A stretch of DNA of 48,407 nucleotides from Mesorhizobium sp. J18 (GTDB taxonomy: Bacteria > Pseudomonadota > Alphaproteobacteria > Rhizobiales > Rhizobiaceae), in NCBI RefSeq assembly GCF_007829525.1, contig NZ_VLJP01000001.1:211873-260279 (forward strand). The letters run 5' to 3'. Below are positions 1 to 7,829 of the stretch, one piece after another (positions within the stretch are counted from its first letter, which is position 1; each line of letters begins with the position of its first letter). The position numbers and the translations under genes are program-made. Below the pieces are notes generated by a model. The model searched no databases and had not been told where the DNA came from. It worked only from the letters and a program-made list of their open reading frames with translations.

Positions 1-64
1 CATTATTCGCCGCGCAATACATCAGGATGCGGATTGCGTAATTGGTTTGTCGCGTGAGACGCAT
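1..64 (-). CDS. Rrf2-family transcriptional regulator, N-terminal fragment
   Basis: Only the first 21 codons lie in the window; the rest runs off the left edge. The reading starts at an ATG (complement of 62-64) with a GAGGAA Shine-Dalgarno about 8 nt upstream. It begins MRLTRQTNYAIRILMYCAAN, which matches the very conserved start of Rrf2/BadM regulators (NsrR, RirA and IscR group: MRLT...Y/TDYALRxLMYLA), the first helix of a winged helix-turn-helix. Members of this family sense Fe-S clusters, NO or iron. Which subtype this is cannot be decided without the cysteine region. A partial palindrome lies 44 bp upstream. Family assignment is strong despite the short length; function is unassigned. 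Confidence 0.75.
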   Translation of the reverse strand, partial: MRLTRQTNYAIRILMYCAANN

Positions 65-107
65 CAGGCGTTCCTCATTTATCTTGTCACTTCAATATGG
101 ACGACAG

Positions 108-124
108 TTTAGAATAATTCCAGA
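108..124. promoter_or_regulatory. Candidate Rrf2-type operator
   Basis: TTTAGAAT-A-ATTCCAGA is an imperfect inverted repeat (6 of 8 arm positions pair) centred on an AT-rich core. It sits 44 bp upstream of the Rrf2 start codon, in a 255-bp gap that otherwise holds a weak stem (AGCCCC at 191-196 with GGGGCT at 214-219). AT-rich dyads of this shape are typical of operators of iron and NO-responsive Rrf2 proteins, so autoregulation is plausible. This is inference from position and symmetry only. Confidence 0.35.
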
Positions 125-319
125 GAAGAATCCTAAAACCTGATTTATATTATCATCTTTTTTCGGGAGCGACAATTTTTCCCGCCGAAAAGCCCCTGAC
201 ATGCGCCCAGTGCGGGGCTGTTATGAGCTTCCGGCGCTTGAATTTTATGTTGCAGTGCACAATATCGGTGTCGTGGCGAGTCGAACGGCTCGGGGAGGAA
301 CCCGCGAGAAGTACGACCG

Positions 320-886
320 ATGAGCAAACCGATCAAAATCCATCCCACCCTTAAAGGAACCGTGCGGCATCTCAGACCCTCGGAGCTGCCGCTTTTCCGC
401 GACCACCTGCTGCGGCTCGACCGGGACAGCCGCGCCGACCGTTTCAACGGCGCGACCAATGACGAATTCCTCGTTCGCTATGCCGAGAGCTGCTTTCAAA
501 AGGGTACGACGGTTGTCGGCTATGTCGAGGACGGACGAGTGCTTGGTGCGGCCGAACTGCATGAGCGTCCGGAACTCGAGCCACCAACGGGTGAGATCGC
601 CTTCAGCGTCGAGAAGGAGCTTCAGCATCGCGGCCTTGGCAGTCGGCTGTTCGAGCGGCTGATCGCACATGCCTATGCTCTCGGCTATACGAGGCTCCAC
701 GTGACGACCCATGCCCAGAACAGCGCCATGAAGGCATTGGCCAGGAAATTCGATGCCAGGCTGACATTCAAGGATGGCGAGACGATCGGTGTCATCGAGC
801 TTGGCGAGCCTCCGGCGGCGATGTTTCCCGCAGGCATCTTTCCCTTCCTGAACACGAGCCGCGAAGCAGGTGCGGCCAGACGCTGA
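320..886 (+). CDS. GNAT-family N-acetyltransferase
   Basis: A 188-residue protein with the GNAT fold. The acetyl-CoA binding motif A is visible around residues 97-105 as QHRGLGSRLF (R/Q-x-x-G-x-G/A), preceded by the beta-4 strand GEIAFSVEKELQ. The next helix (RLIAHAYALGYTRLHV) and the NSAMKALARKFDA segment fit motif B. The acceptor substrate cannot be told from the sequence. The gene stands alone between the divergent Rrf2 gene and the MaoC gene, about 255 bp and 166 bp away, so it is probably monocistronic. The ATG at 320 follows a GAAGTACGACCG stretch with only a weak ribosome site; no better start is seen. Confidence 0.8.
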   Translation: MSKPIKIHPTLKGTVRHLRPSELPLFRDHLLRLDRDSRADRFNGATNDEFLVRYAESCFQKGTTVVGYVEDGRVLGAAELHERPELEPPTGEIAFSVEKELQHRGLGSRLFERLIAHAYALGYTRLHVTTHAQNSAMKALARKFDARLTFKDGETIGVIELGEPPAAMFPAGIFPFLNTSREAGAARR

Positions 887-996
887 ACCCATTCTGTCCC
901 AAAAGCCCGGATTGATAGCATTACCATCATCGCCTAAGTTCTGCCGCCGCGACACCGGTGGCGCGTTCGAAGATGTCGGCAGATCGTCGACCGCAG

Positions 997-1020
997 GCGC
1001 CTGTCAGATCGCCCAGGCGC
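997..1020. other. Stem-loop upstream of the MaoC gene
   Basis: GCGCCTG (997-1003) pairs perfectly with CAGGCGC (1014-1020) across a 10-nt loop, 32 nt before the MaoC start. There is no T-run after it, so it is not a clear intrinsic terminator. It may end the GNAT transcript with Rho or lie in the MaoC leader. Confidence 0.3.
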
Positions 1021-1052
1021 AGATTTCCAAATCAAGAAGAGAATAATCAATA

Positions 1053-1538
1053 ATGGCTGCAAGAAAAGTAACGTTCGACCAGTTCAGGAAACTCGTGGGC
1101 GCGGAGCTCGGCGTTTCAGACTGGATTGCGGTGGATCAGACCGTCATCGACCAGTTCGCCGATTCCACGCGTGACCATCAGTGGATCCATGTCGATGTGG
1201 AACGGGCAACGCGCGAAAGCCCGTTCGGTGCGCCGATCGCGCACGGTTTCCTGACTCTGTCGCTCATCTCAGGCTTTTCCTACGAGATCGGCCCGGAACC
1301 CGAAGGGCTTGAAGTAACCATCAATTACGGGCTCGACAAGGTTCGTTTCCTGGCGCCCGTGCGCGCGGGCGACCGGCTCCGGCTGCGCAAGTCTCTGCTG
1401 TCGCTGGAGGAAAAGGATCCCGGTCGCTGGCTGATGAAGTCCAAATGCGTCATGGAGATCGAAGGCCAGGAAAAACCGGCCCTGATCGCCGAGACGCTTA
1501 CTCTCTTCGTGACCGAGAGTGCGACTGCAGATGCCTGA
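1053..1538 (+). CDS. MaoC/NodN-type (R)-enoyl-CoA hydratase
   Basis: A 161-residue single hot-dog domain of the MaoC/NodN family. The hydratase signature is present: DHQWIHVD at 41-48 (Asp41 and His46 as the catalytic pair) followed by PFGAPIAHGFLTLSL at 57-71, the segment that completes the active site. Family members hydrate trans-2-enoyl-CoA to (R)-3-hydroxyacyl-CoA in polyester, fatty-acid or aromatic-acid metabolism; the chain length accepted here is unknown. The gene stops 4 bp from the convergent end of the isomerase gene, so it is not in that operon. Translation starts at an ATG after a weak AAGAGA site. Family is certain; physiological role is open. Confidence 0.88.
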   Translation: MAARKVTFDQFRKLVGAELGVSDWIAVDQTVIDQFADSTRDHQWIHVDVERATRESPFGAPIAHGFLTLSLISGFSYEIGPEPEGLEVTINYGLDKVRFLAPVRAGDRLRLRKSLLSLEEKDPGRWLMKSKCVMEIEGQEKPALIAETLTLFVTESATADA

Positions 1539-1542
1539 GTAC

Positions 1543-2193
1543 CTATTCGGCATCCGGCTGATGCTGCGGCGCGGCTTCCACGAAAGCCGGGATTTCCATG
1601 CAGGCGTTGCGGATACGCGAAATGACCGGATAAGGCGCCATATCGACGTTGAAGCGCGCATTGTTGGCGATCTGCGCAACGAGGCAAAGATCGGCCATCG
1701 TGGGTTGGTCGCCATGGCAGAACTTTCCCGTCTGCGGCGATAAGGAAAGAATCTTTTCAAGCGGCTGGAAGGTTTCGTTCACCCAATGCCTGAACCAGTC
1801 GGCGCTCTCCGCGTCGTCCGCCCCGTAGCGCGAGCGCAGCGCGCTAAGGATGCGCAGATTGTTCACCGGGTGGATGTCGCAGGCAATCATCTGGGAAAGC
1901 ATGCGCACCCGCGCCCGGCCATGCGGATCGGCTGGCAGGAGTGGCGGCTGCGGAGCCATCTCGTCCAGGAATTCGATGATCGCCAATGATTGCGCTATCA
2001 TCGTGCCGTCGGTCCAGATGAGAGCTGGCACGAGGCCCTGCGGATTGACCGCCAGATAGCCCTCGCCACGATGTTCGCCATGTCTCAGGTGATGGGCGAC
2101 ATAGTCGTATTTCAGCCCCTTCATCGCCAGGGCAATGCGCACGCGATAGGAAGTGGAGGAGCGGAAATAATTGTGCAGGATGATCTCGCTCAC
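1543..2193 (-). CDS. Zeta-class GST: maleylpyruvate/maleylacetoacetate isomerase
   Basis: A 216-residue zeta-class glutathione transferase. The N-terminal thioredoxin domain has the active-site loop RSSTSYRVRIAL (11-22; SSxSxRVRIAL is the zeta signature), then NPQGLVPAL at 50-58 and the glutathione contact QSLAIIEFLDE. The all-helical C-terminal domain begins near residue 90. Zeta GSTs isomerise maleylacetoacetate (tyrosine route) or maleylpyruvate (gentisate route). The GTG start overlaps the stop of the upstream fumarylpyruvate-hydrolase-type gene (GTGA), so the two are translationally coupled. That partner favours the gentisate route (NagL-like) over MaiA. No ring-cleaving dioxygenase is in the window. 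Confidence 0.85.
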   Translation of the reverse strand: MSEIILHNYFRSSTSYRVRIALAMKGLKYDYVAHHLRHGEHRGEGYLAVNPQGLVPALIWTDGTMIAQSLAIIEFLDEMAPQPPLLPADPHGRARVRMLSQMIACDIHPVNNLRILSALRSRYGADDAESADWFRHWVNETFQPLEKILSLSPQTGKFCHGDQPTMADLCLVAQIANNARFNVDMAPYPVISRIRNACMEIPAFVEAAPQHQPDAE

Positions 2194-2894
2194 CGCTTTC
2201 CCTCTGATGCGATTTCGAAGGTGATGGCTCCCAGGCCGTCCACGCCGCCCTCGACCCTGTCACCTGGCTGCAACGCCCCGACGCCGGCAGGCGTACCGGT
2301 ATAGATGAGGTCGCCCGGCTGGAGCCGCACTGAGCGGCTGCAGATGGATATCACGTCGGCGACGGGCCAGATAAGCTCGGAAAGATCAGCATCCTGGCGC
2401 ATTTCCTCATTGACGGACAGCCAGATGCGGCCGCTTGAGGGATGGCCGATTTCGGATACCGGCATCAGCGGGCCGCAAAGGGCTGAATTGTCGAATGCCT
2501 TGCTCCAGTCCCAGGGGCGACTCATCCGTTTTGCCTCGTCCTGCAGGTCGCGGCGGGTCAGGTCGATTCCGACGCCATAGCCCCACACAAGGTCGAGCGC
2601 ATCCTCAACCGGGATATCGGAACCGGCTTTACCGATAGCTACGACCAGTTCGATCTCATGATGCAGGTTCCTGGTCAGCGGCGGGTAGGGGATCGCCGTT
2701 CCGCTGTCCACCACCGCATCGGCAGGTTTGGTGAAGAAGAAGGGCGGTTCGCGGTCCGGGTCCTTGCCCATCTCGCGCGCATGGGCGGCATAATTGCGTC
2801 CGACGCAGAATATGCGCCTGACTGGAAAGCGCGCGTCACTGCCGGCGACTGCGACGGTTGGCGCAGGTGGAACGGGCAGAACCGTCTTTGGCAT
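2190..2894 (-). CDS. Fumarylacetoacetate hydrolase family protein, probably fumarylpyruvate hydrolase
   Basis: A 234-residue FAH-fold hydrolase that cleaves a C-C bond in a 2,4-dioxo acid. The motifs are CVGRNYAAHAREMG (30-43), PPFFFTKPADAV (49-60), the metal ligands in HHEIELVVAIG and GYGVGIDLTRRDLQ, and the closing PGDLIYTGTPAGVG. The short, N-domain-free form and the KPADAV motif match fumarylpyruvate hydrolase (NagK) rather than the roughly 420-residue FAH of tyrosine breakdown. It is the first gene of a two-gene operon with the isomerase. The ATG chosen lies 7 nt after GGAGG; an out-of-frame ATGATG just upstream was rejected. The subfamily call is moderately sure. Confidence 0.82.
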   Translation of the reverse strand: MPKTVLPVPPAPTVAVAGSDARFPVRRIFCVGRNYAAHAREMGKDPDREPPFFFTKPADAVVDSGTAIPYPPLTRNLHHEIELVVAIGKAGSDIPVEDALDLVWGYGVGIDLTRRDLQDEAKRMSRPWDWSKAFDNSALCGPLMPVSEIGHPSSGRIWLSVNEEMRQDADLSELIWPVADVISICSRSVRLQPGDLIYTGTPAGVGALQPGDRVEGGVDGLGAITFEIASEGKR

Positions 2895-3055
2895 TCATCA
2901 TCCTCCAAATCGCCGCTGGCGGCAGGCATTCAAGTCTGCCGCATGATTAGCGACGGAGGACCGGCGAAGGCAACCGATATCGTCTTAGGCGACGCGGTCG
3001 CCTGGCTTCCTCTCGATGACGGAAGTGCGCTGGCGGTAAAGCCGGCGCAACATCC

Positions 3056-4426
3056 TTATCCGAATACGCCCTTCACCGCCTTCACCGTCGCGGCAACCAC
3101 CTTGTCGGCTTCCTCGCGGGTCAAGCAGAGGGGCGGGGCGAAGCCGAGGATGTCCCCTTGCGGCATGGCACGGCCGATCACGCCTTCCTTGAGAAGGGCG
3201 GCGGCCATCTGCGGCCCGATCTTCGCTGCCGGATCGAAGAAGCGGCGCTCGGCCTTGTCTTCCACGAATTCCACCGCGCAAAGCATGCCTTCGCCGCGCA
3301 CTTCGGCGACATTGGCGTGGTCGGAAAGCGCCTCTTTCATCGTCTTGACGAAATAGGCGCCGGTCTCTCCGGCATTCTTGACCAAACCAAGGCTGTCAAC
3401 CAGCTTCAGATTGGCGATGCCGGCGGCGGCGCCGATCGGATGAGCGGAATAGGTCCAGCCATGGCCGATCGGGCCGTTCTCGTCGGTGCCGCGCTCCAGC
3501 ACGTCCCAGACCTTCTTCGAGACGATGGAGCCGGAAAGCGGTGCATAGGCCGAGGTCAGTCCCTTGGCGATGGTGATGATGTCAGGCTCGATGCCGTAGT
3601 GGTCGGAGCCGAACATCGTCCCGAGACGGCCGAAGCCGGTCACCACTTCGTCGGCGATCAGCAGGATGTCGTGCTTTTTCAGCACCTTCTGGATCGCGTC
3701 CCAGTAACCGGCCGGCGGCGGCACGATACCGCCCGTGCCGAGCACCGGCTCGCCGATGAAGGCGGCGATGGTGTCGGCGCCCTCGCGTTCGATCAGCGCC
3801 TCCAGTTCCGCCACGCAATGGGCGGTGAAGTCCGCCTCGCTCATGCCGAGATCAGGCCGGCGATAATAGTAGGGCGCTTCGGTATGGATGACCTTGTCGA
3901 ACGGCAGGTCGAATTTGTTGTGGAAGGTCTCCAGCCCGGTCAGCGAGCCGGTCATGAGGCCGGAGCCGTGATAGCCGCGCCAGCGCGAGATGATCTTCTT
4001 CTTCTCCGGCCGACCGAGCATGTTGTTATAGTACCAGACGAGCTTGATGTTGGTCTCGTTGGCGTCCGACCCGCCGAGGCCAAAATAGACCTTCGACATG
4101 TTCTTCGGTGCCCGCTCGATGATCATCTTGGCGAGTGTGATCGAGGCTTCCGTGCCGTGACCGACATAGGCGTGGTAATAGGCAAGTTCCTTGGCCTGCT
4201 CTGCAATTGCCTCGGCGATTTCCGTGCGGCCATAGCCGACATTCACGCAATAAAGGCCGGCAAAGGCATCAAGCAGACGATTGCCGTCGCGATCCTCGAT
4301 ATAGACGCCCGAGCCGCCGGTGACGATACGGTTCGGCGTCTCGCCGCGCGCATGCTGGGCGAGATGTGTCGAGGGATGGAAGAAATTCTCGCGGTCCCAC
4401 TGATCCAGCATATCGTTCTTGAGCAT
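3056..4426 (-). CDS. Class III PLP aminotransferase (DoeD/Atf-like, diaminobutyrate transaminase)
   Basis: A 456-residue fold-type I aminotransferase of class III. Visible features are GGSDANETNIK (118-128), the PLP-pyridine Asp in LLIADEVVTGFGR (Asp259) and the Schiff-base lysine in ITIAKGLTSAYAPL (Lys288). In ectoine catabolism the equivalent enzyme (DoeD, Atf) removes the gamma-amino group of L-2,4-diaminobutyrate to give aspartate semialdehyde. Class III enzymes of this branch also act on beta-alanine, putrescine or taurine, so the substrate rests on context: it is last in a block with the aldehyde dehydrogenase and an EutD-like hydrolase. The start was set to the ATG 4 nt after AGGAGAAG; a longer in-frame extension upstream has no ribosome site. 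Confidence 0.85.
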   Translation of the reverse strand: MLKNDMLDQWDRENFFHPSTHLAQHARGETPNRIVTGGSGVYIEDRDGNRLLDAFAGLYCVNVGYGRTEIAEAIAEQAKELAYYHAYVGHGTEASITLAKMIIERAPKNMSKVYFGLGGSDANETNIKLVWYYNNMLGRPEKKKIISRWRGYHGSGLMTGSLTGLETFHNKFDLPFDKVIHTEAPYYYRRPDLGMSEADFTAHCVAELEALIEREGADTIAAFIGEPVLGTGGIVPPPAGYWDAIQKVLKKHDILLIADEVVTGFGRLGTMFGSDHYGIEPDIITIAKGLTSAYAPLSGSIVSKKVWDVLERGTDENGPIGHGWTYSAHPIGAAAGIANLKLVDSLGLVKNAGETGAYFVKTMKEALSDHANVAEVRGEGMLCAVEFVEDKAERRFFDPAAKIGPQMAAALLKEGVIGRAMPQGDILGFAPPLCLTREEADKVVAATVKAVKGVFG

Positions 4427-4437
4427 TGTTCTTCTCC

Positions 4438-5652
4438 TTATTTGATGGTGGGACCGACAGGGGTCCGGGAAAGTACTTCCGCGCCGCTGGCTGTCAGCAG
4501 CACGGGATTGGATACGAAATAGTCGCCTTTGCCGGTGCCCATCAGCCAGGAAAGGATATGGAAGCTCATGCCCTCGCGGATCTCCATATCCGAATCGTGG
4601 CGCAGGCCGGTGACGCGGTTGCCGCCCGTCCAGGAGGGGGGAAAGCCGATGCCGACGCAATAGCCGCAGTGATGCCGGCGATAATGCGAGAGGCCGGCAT
4701 CGTCCACCTCCTGCTGCCAGGCGGCGTAAACGTCGCGGGCGCTGGCGCCGGGCTTCAAGGCGCCGAGTACGGCCTTGAAAGCGGCGATAGCCGTTTCGGC
4801 CATCTGTTCGTCCCCCTCGCGGATGCTCGCCACATGAACGAGACGGCCGAGCGGAGCGTGATAACGGCTGACGCAGCCCGAAAGCTCCAGGAAGACCGGT
4901 TCATGCGCCTGATAAGTGCCATTGCCCCAGGTCGCGTGCTCTTCGCCGAGCCTCGCGCCGGGACGGATGAAGGGGCCGAAGCCAGGGGCGTCACCGCCGG
5001 CGCGGATCATGGCGGCGTGGCATTCCGCGACCACATCCCGCTCGGCCGCGCCGTCGTGGATCGCCGCGATCGCCGCTTCGGCTGCCGCATCAGAAACCGC
5101 GGCCGCCCTGCGCATCAGCTCCTGTTCGGCAGGTGATTTCACGAGCCGCAGATCGTCCACAAGTCCGGTGACATCCACCCACTGCACATCGCCAAGGCTT
5201 TCGCGCAGCGCATGGCCGAAGCCGTAGGAATGACCGGAGGACCAGGTTTCGACGCCGATCGTCGGCGCATGACCGGTGCGTTCGCCGACTTCCTCAACCA
5301 CGGTCTTGAGAACCTGACGGGAACGCTCCTTGGCCGCGAAGGAATCCCGCAGCACGCGCACGGCGAGATCGGCCGCCGTCTCGCTGTCGGTGTGCCCCTG
5401 GAAAAGTGCGTTGCGCACCTGTTTTTCGATCGAGACGCGTTCCATCTGGCGTGTGACCAGCACCATCTCGCCTTCCGCCGGAACGATCAGCAGATGCGGT
5501 GCGAAATAGCCCCAGTGGTCGAGACCGGTCAGATAGAAGATGTTTTCCGGCGTCGAAAGCAGAACCAACTCGATGCCGCGCGCCTGCATGATCCTGCGCA
5601 AGGCAGTGAGCCGGCCGTGCAGTTCCTCATCGGAGAATGGGTTGTCGAACAT
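4438..5652 (-). CDS. M24-family hydrolase, second EutD-like paralogue
   Basis: A 404-residue pita-bread protein of the M24 family: creatinase-like N-domain (about 1-150, with STPENIFYLTGLDHWGYF at 34-51) and a C-terminal M24 domain. It shares with the EutD of this window the segments LELSGCVSRYHAPLGR and CGYCVGIGFPPSW. The Asp pair that binds metal in aminopeptidases P and methionine aminopeptidases is missing from the first of these, as it is in EutD. It is therefore probably an amidohydrolase acting on ectoine, hydroxyectoine or a related small ring or amide, not a peptidase. It lies 18 bp from doeC and 11 bp before the aminotransferase, clearly in one operon. Start: ATG preceded by AAGGTG. 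Confidence 0.75.
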   Translation of the reverse strand: MFDNPFSDEELHGRLTALRRIMQARGIELVLLSTPENIFYLTGLDHWGYFAPHLLIVPAEGEMVLVTRQMERVSIEKQVRNALFQGHTDSETAADLAVRVLRDSFAAKERSRQVLKTVVEEVGERTGHAPTIGVETWSSGHSYGFGHALRESLGDVQWVDVTGLVDDLRLVKSPAEQELMRRAAAVSDAAAEAAIAAIHDGAAERDVVAECHAAMIRAGGDAPGFGPFIRPGARLGEEHATWGNGTYQAHEPVFLELSGCVSRYHAPLGRLVHVASIREGDEQMAETAIAAFKAVLGALKPGASARDVYAAWQQEVDDAGLSHYRRHHCGYCVGIGFPPSWTGGNRVTGLRHDSDMEIREGMSFHILSWLMGTGKGDYFVSNPVLLTASGAEVLSRTPVGPTIK

Positions 5653-5670
5653 CAATGCACCTTCGCGGGA

Positions 5671-7155
5671 TCAGCGGATGTCCCGGCAGACATACTTCAC
5701 GTTGGTGTAGTCCTCCATACCCATGCAGGAGCCTTCGCGGCCCAGACCGGCCTGCTTGATGCCGCCGAAGGGAATGGGAGCGCCGGTGATCTTGGTGCGG
5801 TTGACCGCCACCATGCCGAATTCCAGACGGCGCGAGAAGCGTGCGATGCGTCCGGGATCACGCGTATGCAGATAAGCGACGAGCCCGGTTTCCGTGTCGT
5901 TGGCGCGGGCCAAAACCTCTTCTTCGCTGTCGAATGGCGCAAAACCGGCTACAGGCCCAAAGGTCTCTTCTCGGAAGAGGAGGGCGGTTTCGGCGACATC
6001 GGCCAACACTGTCGGCCGATAGAAAAGCGGGCCTGCCGAGTGAAACCCGCCGCCCGTGACAAGTCTGGCACCTTTTTCGAGAGCATCCATCACATGGCCC
6101 TGCTGCTTGGCGACGGCGCTTTCGTTCATCAGAGGGCCGATATCCGGATCGGTCGAGCCCGGCCCAACGCGCATGACTTCTACCCTGGCCGCGAATGCTT
6201 CGACGAAGCGTTCGTAGATACGTCTTTCGATATAGAAGCGATTGGCGGCCAGGCAGTCCTGGCCGGAGGTCGCGAATTTCGCCGCTACGGCCATATCGAC
6301 GGCATGGCCGAAATCACAATCGGCAAAGGCGATAAAGGGCGCATGCCCACCGAGTTCCATAACCAGTTTTTTCACGGTGGGTGCACTCTGCTGGTAAAGT
6401 AGGCGCCCGATCTCCGTCGAGCCGGTGAAGGAGACAACCCGCACTTTCCGCGATGCCGTCATGGCCCCCACGACCTCGGGGGCATGGCCGGTCAGCACGT
6501 TGAAGACGCCAGCGGGAAAGCCCGCACGTTCTGCGAGTTCGGCCAGCGCAAGTGCCGAGAACGGCGTCTCGGAGGAGGGGTGGGCGACAACCGTGCAGCC
6601 GGCGGCGAGTGCCGCGGCTGCCTTGCGGGTGAGCATGGCGGACGGGAAGTTCCACGGCGTGATGAGGGCAGCGACGCCGGCGGGCTCACGAGAGATGAGC
6701 ATCTCGGCATCCGGCAGATGCGAGGTCACGCTCTCGACGTTCAGCCGTTTAGCCTCTTCTGCATAGAATTCGACGAAGGAGGCGGCATAGTCGATTTCGC
6801 CACGCGCCTCCGAGATCGGCTTGCCCTGTTCCTGAACCATCAACTGCGCCAGATCCTCGCGCGCGTCCATTATGAGGCTGTGCCAGGCCTTCAGGATATC
6901 CGATCGCTCTTGCGGAAGGCGTGCCGCCCAGGCAGGAAAGGCCGCATGGGCGGCGTCGATTGCCTCTTCGACCTGCGCGGCCTGAAGCGCCGGTACGCAG
7001 CCGACCCGGCTGCCGTCGGCGGGATTGGTCACATCGACGCTGTCACCGTTGCTTGCGGCGATCCAATGGCCGGCGGAATAGGAATATTCGCGGAAGAGCC
7101 GCGGGTCCTTGAGATGAGAAAGCGAGGCTTTCTGCAGCATTGCGACGGCGGACAT
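5671..7155 (-). CDS. doeC: Aldehyde dehydrogenase, succinate/aspartate-semialdehyde type (DoeC/Ssd)
   Basis: A 494-residue NAD(P)-dependent aldehyde dehydrogenase. The catalytic glutamate is in VMELGGHAPF (Glu267), the nucleophile in SGQDCLAANRF (Cys301), and the oxyanion Asn in ITPWNFPSAM (around 165-174). In ectoine breakdown DoeC oxidises L-aspartate 4-semialdehyde to aspartate; in the Ruegeria cluster the equivalent gene is ssd. One oddity: the cofactor-site lysine usually seen in VxKPSE is replaced by His in VVAHPSSETP. It heads a three-gene operon (doeC, second M24, aminotransferase). The start is the ATG 5 nt after GGAGG; an ATG four codons earlier is less well placed. The gene name rests on cluster context. 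Confidence 0.83.
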   Translation of the reverse strand: MSAVAMLQKASLSHLKDPRLFREYSYSAGHWIAASNGDSVDVTNPADGSRVGCVPALQAAQVEEAIDAAHAAFPAWAARLPQERSDILKAWHSLIMDAREDLAQLMVQEQGKPISEARGEIDYAASFVEFYAEEAKRLNVESVTSHLPDAEMLISREPAGVAALITPWNFPSAMLTRKAAAALAAGCTVVAHPSSETPFSALALAELAERAGFPAGVFNVLTGHAPEVVGAMTASRKVRVVSFTGSTEIGRLLYQQSAPTVKKLVMELGGHAPFIAFADCDFGHAVDMAVAAKFATSGQDCLAANRFYIERRIYERFVEAFAARVEVMRVGPGSTDPDIGPLMNESAVAKQQGHVMDALEKGARLVTGGGFHSAGPLFYRPTVLADVAETALLFREETFGPVAGFAPFDSEEEVLARANDTETGLVAYLHTRDPGRIARFSRRLEFGMVAVNRTKITGAPIPFGGIKQAGLGREGSCMGMEDYTNVKYVCRDIR

Positions 7156-7257
7156 GAGGACCTCCATTGCACAATCCGAACATGGCGGCGGTTACGAGTG
7201 CGAACACGGAGACGTGTTGCTCGATTCGTCTGTGATGTTTGATCATGCGCTCTCGAA

Positions 7258-7273
7258 CGAAGAAGTTTCTTCG
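7258..7273. promoter_or_regulatory. Perfect palindrome in the doeC promoter gap
   Basis: CGAAGAA-GT-TTCTTCG is a 7+2+7 perfect inverted repeat about 100 bp upstream of the doeC start. It lies in the 170-bp gap that separates doeC from the regulator gene asnC/doeX. Dyads of about 15 bp with 7-nt arms are typical of Lrp/AsnC boxes, so this is a candidate DoeX site for the doeC block. The assignment is from position and symmetry. Confidence 0.4.
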
Positions 7274-7325
7274 GTAAGGAGCAGTCCGCGCCAACGGTTC
7301 TTCTGAAGATTTGCCCTCGGGCCGA

Positions 7326-7823
7326 TCAGTCCTTCGGGTCGCCTTCACCGGAAAGCAGGAGGCTCAAAGGCAGGTGCTTCGACTGTTTGACGGGCTTGGT
7401 CACCACATAGGTGAAATAGCGGGCCAGGCCGACCTTGGAGTCCAGCAGATGATCGATCAGCCGCTGGTATGAATCGATGTCCCTCGTGATGATCTGGAGA
7501 ATGTAGTCGAAACCCCCGCCAACGGCCCAGCAGCCGACAATCTCCTCGTATTTTTCGATCGCGCGCTCGAAAGTCTGAAAGTTTTCCGTACGGTGGCCTT
7601 CCAGCTCCGCCGCCATGAAGACCACGATATGCGGCGCGATCTTCCTCAGCGCCACCTCGGCATGATAGCCGGTTATGATACCAGCCTTCTCCAGCCGCTT
7701 GAGCCGTTCCCAGCAGGGGGCCGCCGTGAGGTTCACGCGCTCGGCAAGCGCTGCCTTGGAGATGCGGCCCTCCTGCCGCAGAATGGCGAGTATCTTCAGG
7801 TCACGGTCGTCGAGCCGGATCAT
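7326..7823 (-). CDS. Lrp/AsnC-family regulator of ectoine catabolism (DoeX/AsnC-like)
   Basis: A 165-residue feast/famine regulator. The N-terminal winged helix-turn-helix (about 1-60) reads LDDRDLKILAILRQEGRISK...LTAAPCWERLKRLEKAGIITGY. The C-terminal RAM (ligand-sensing) domain follows from about residue 68, with the loop GCWAVGGGFDYILQI. Ectoine clusters commonly carry such a gene (doeX in Halomonas, asnC in Ruegeria), and DoeX-type proteins bind the promoter of their catabolic operon. Here it follows eutC by 7 bp and so is made with the uptake operon, while the doeC block lies 170 bp downstream. Effector is not visible; N-acetyl-diaminobutyrate or diaminobutyrate would fit what is known of the pathway. 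Confidence 0.85.
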   Translation of the reverse strand: MIRLDDRDLKILAILRQEGRISKAALAERVNLTAAPCWERLKRLEKAGIITGYHAEVALRKIAPHIVVFMAAELEGHRTENFQTFERAIEKYEEIVGCWAVGGGFDYILQIITRDIDSYQRLIDHLLDSKVGLARYFTYVVTKPVKQSKHLPLSLLLSGEGDPKD

Positions 7824-7829
7824 TTCGCG

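Noticed and set aside
145-459. Minus-strand 104-codon open frame overlapping the first GNAT gene
   Set aside because: Composition is Arg/Ser/Pro-rich as expected of an antisense frame in GC-rich DNA; no family look, and the overlapping plus-strand GNAT motif is clear.
3158-4522. 454-codon plus-strand open frame opposite the aminotransferase
   Set aside because: It is the mirror of a well-conserved class III aminotransferase; residues are His/Gly/Asp-rich with no domain. Same reasoning for the long antisense frames at 5212-6402, 14043-15587, 16916-18067 and 24338-25951.
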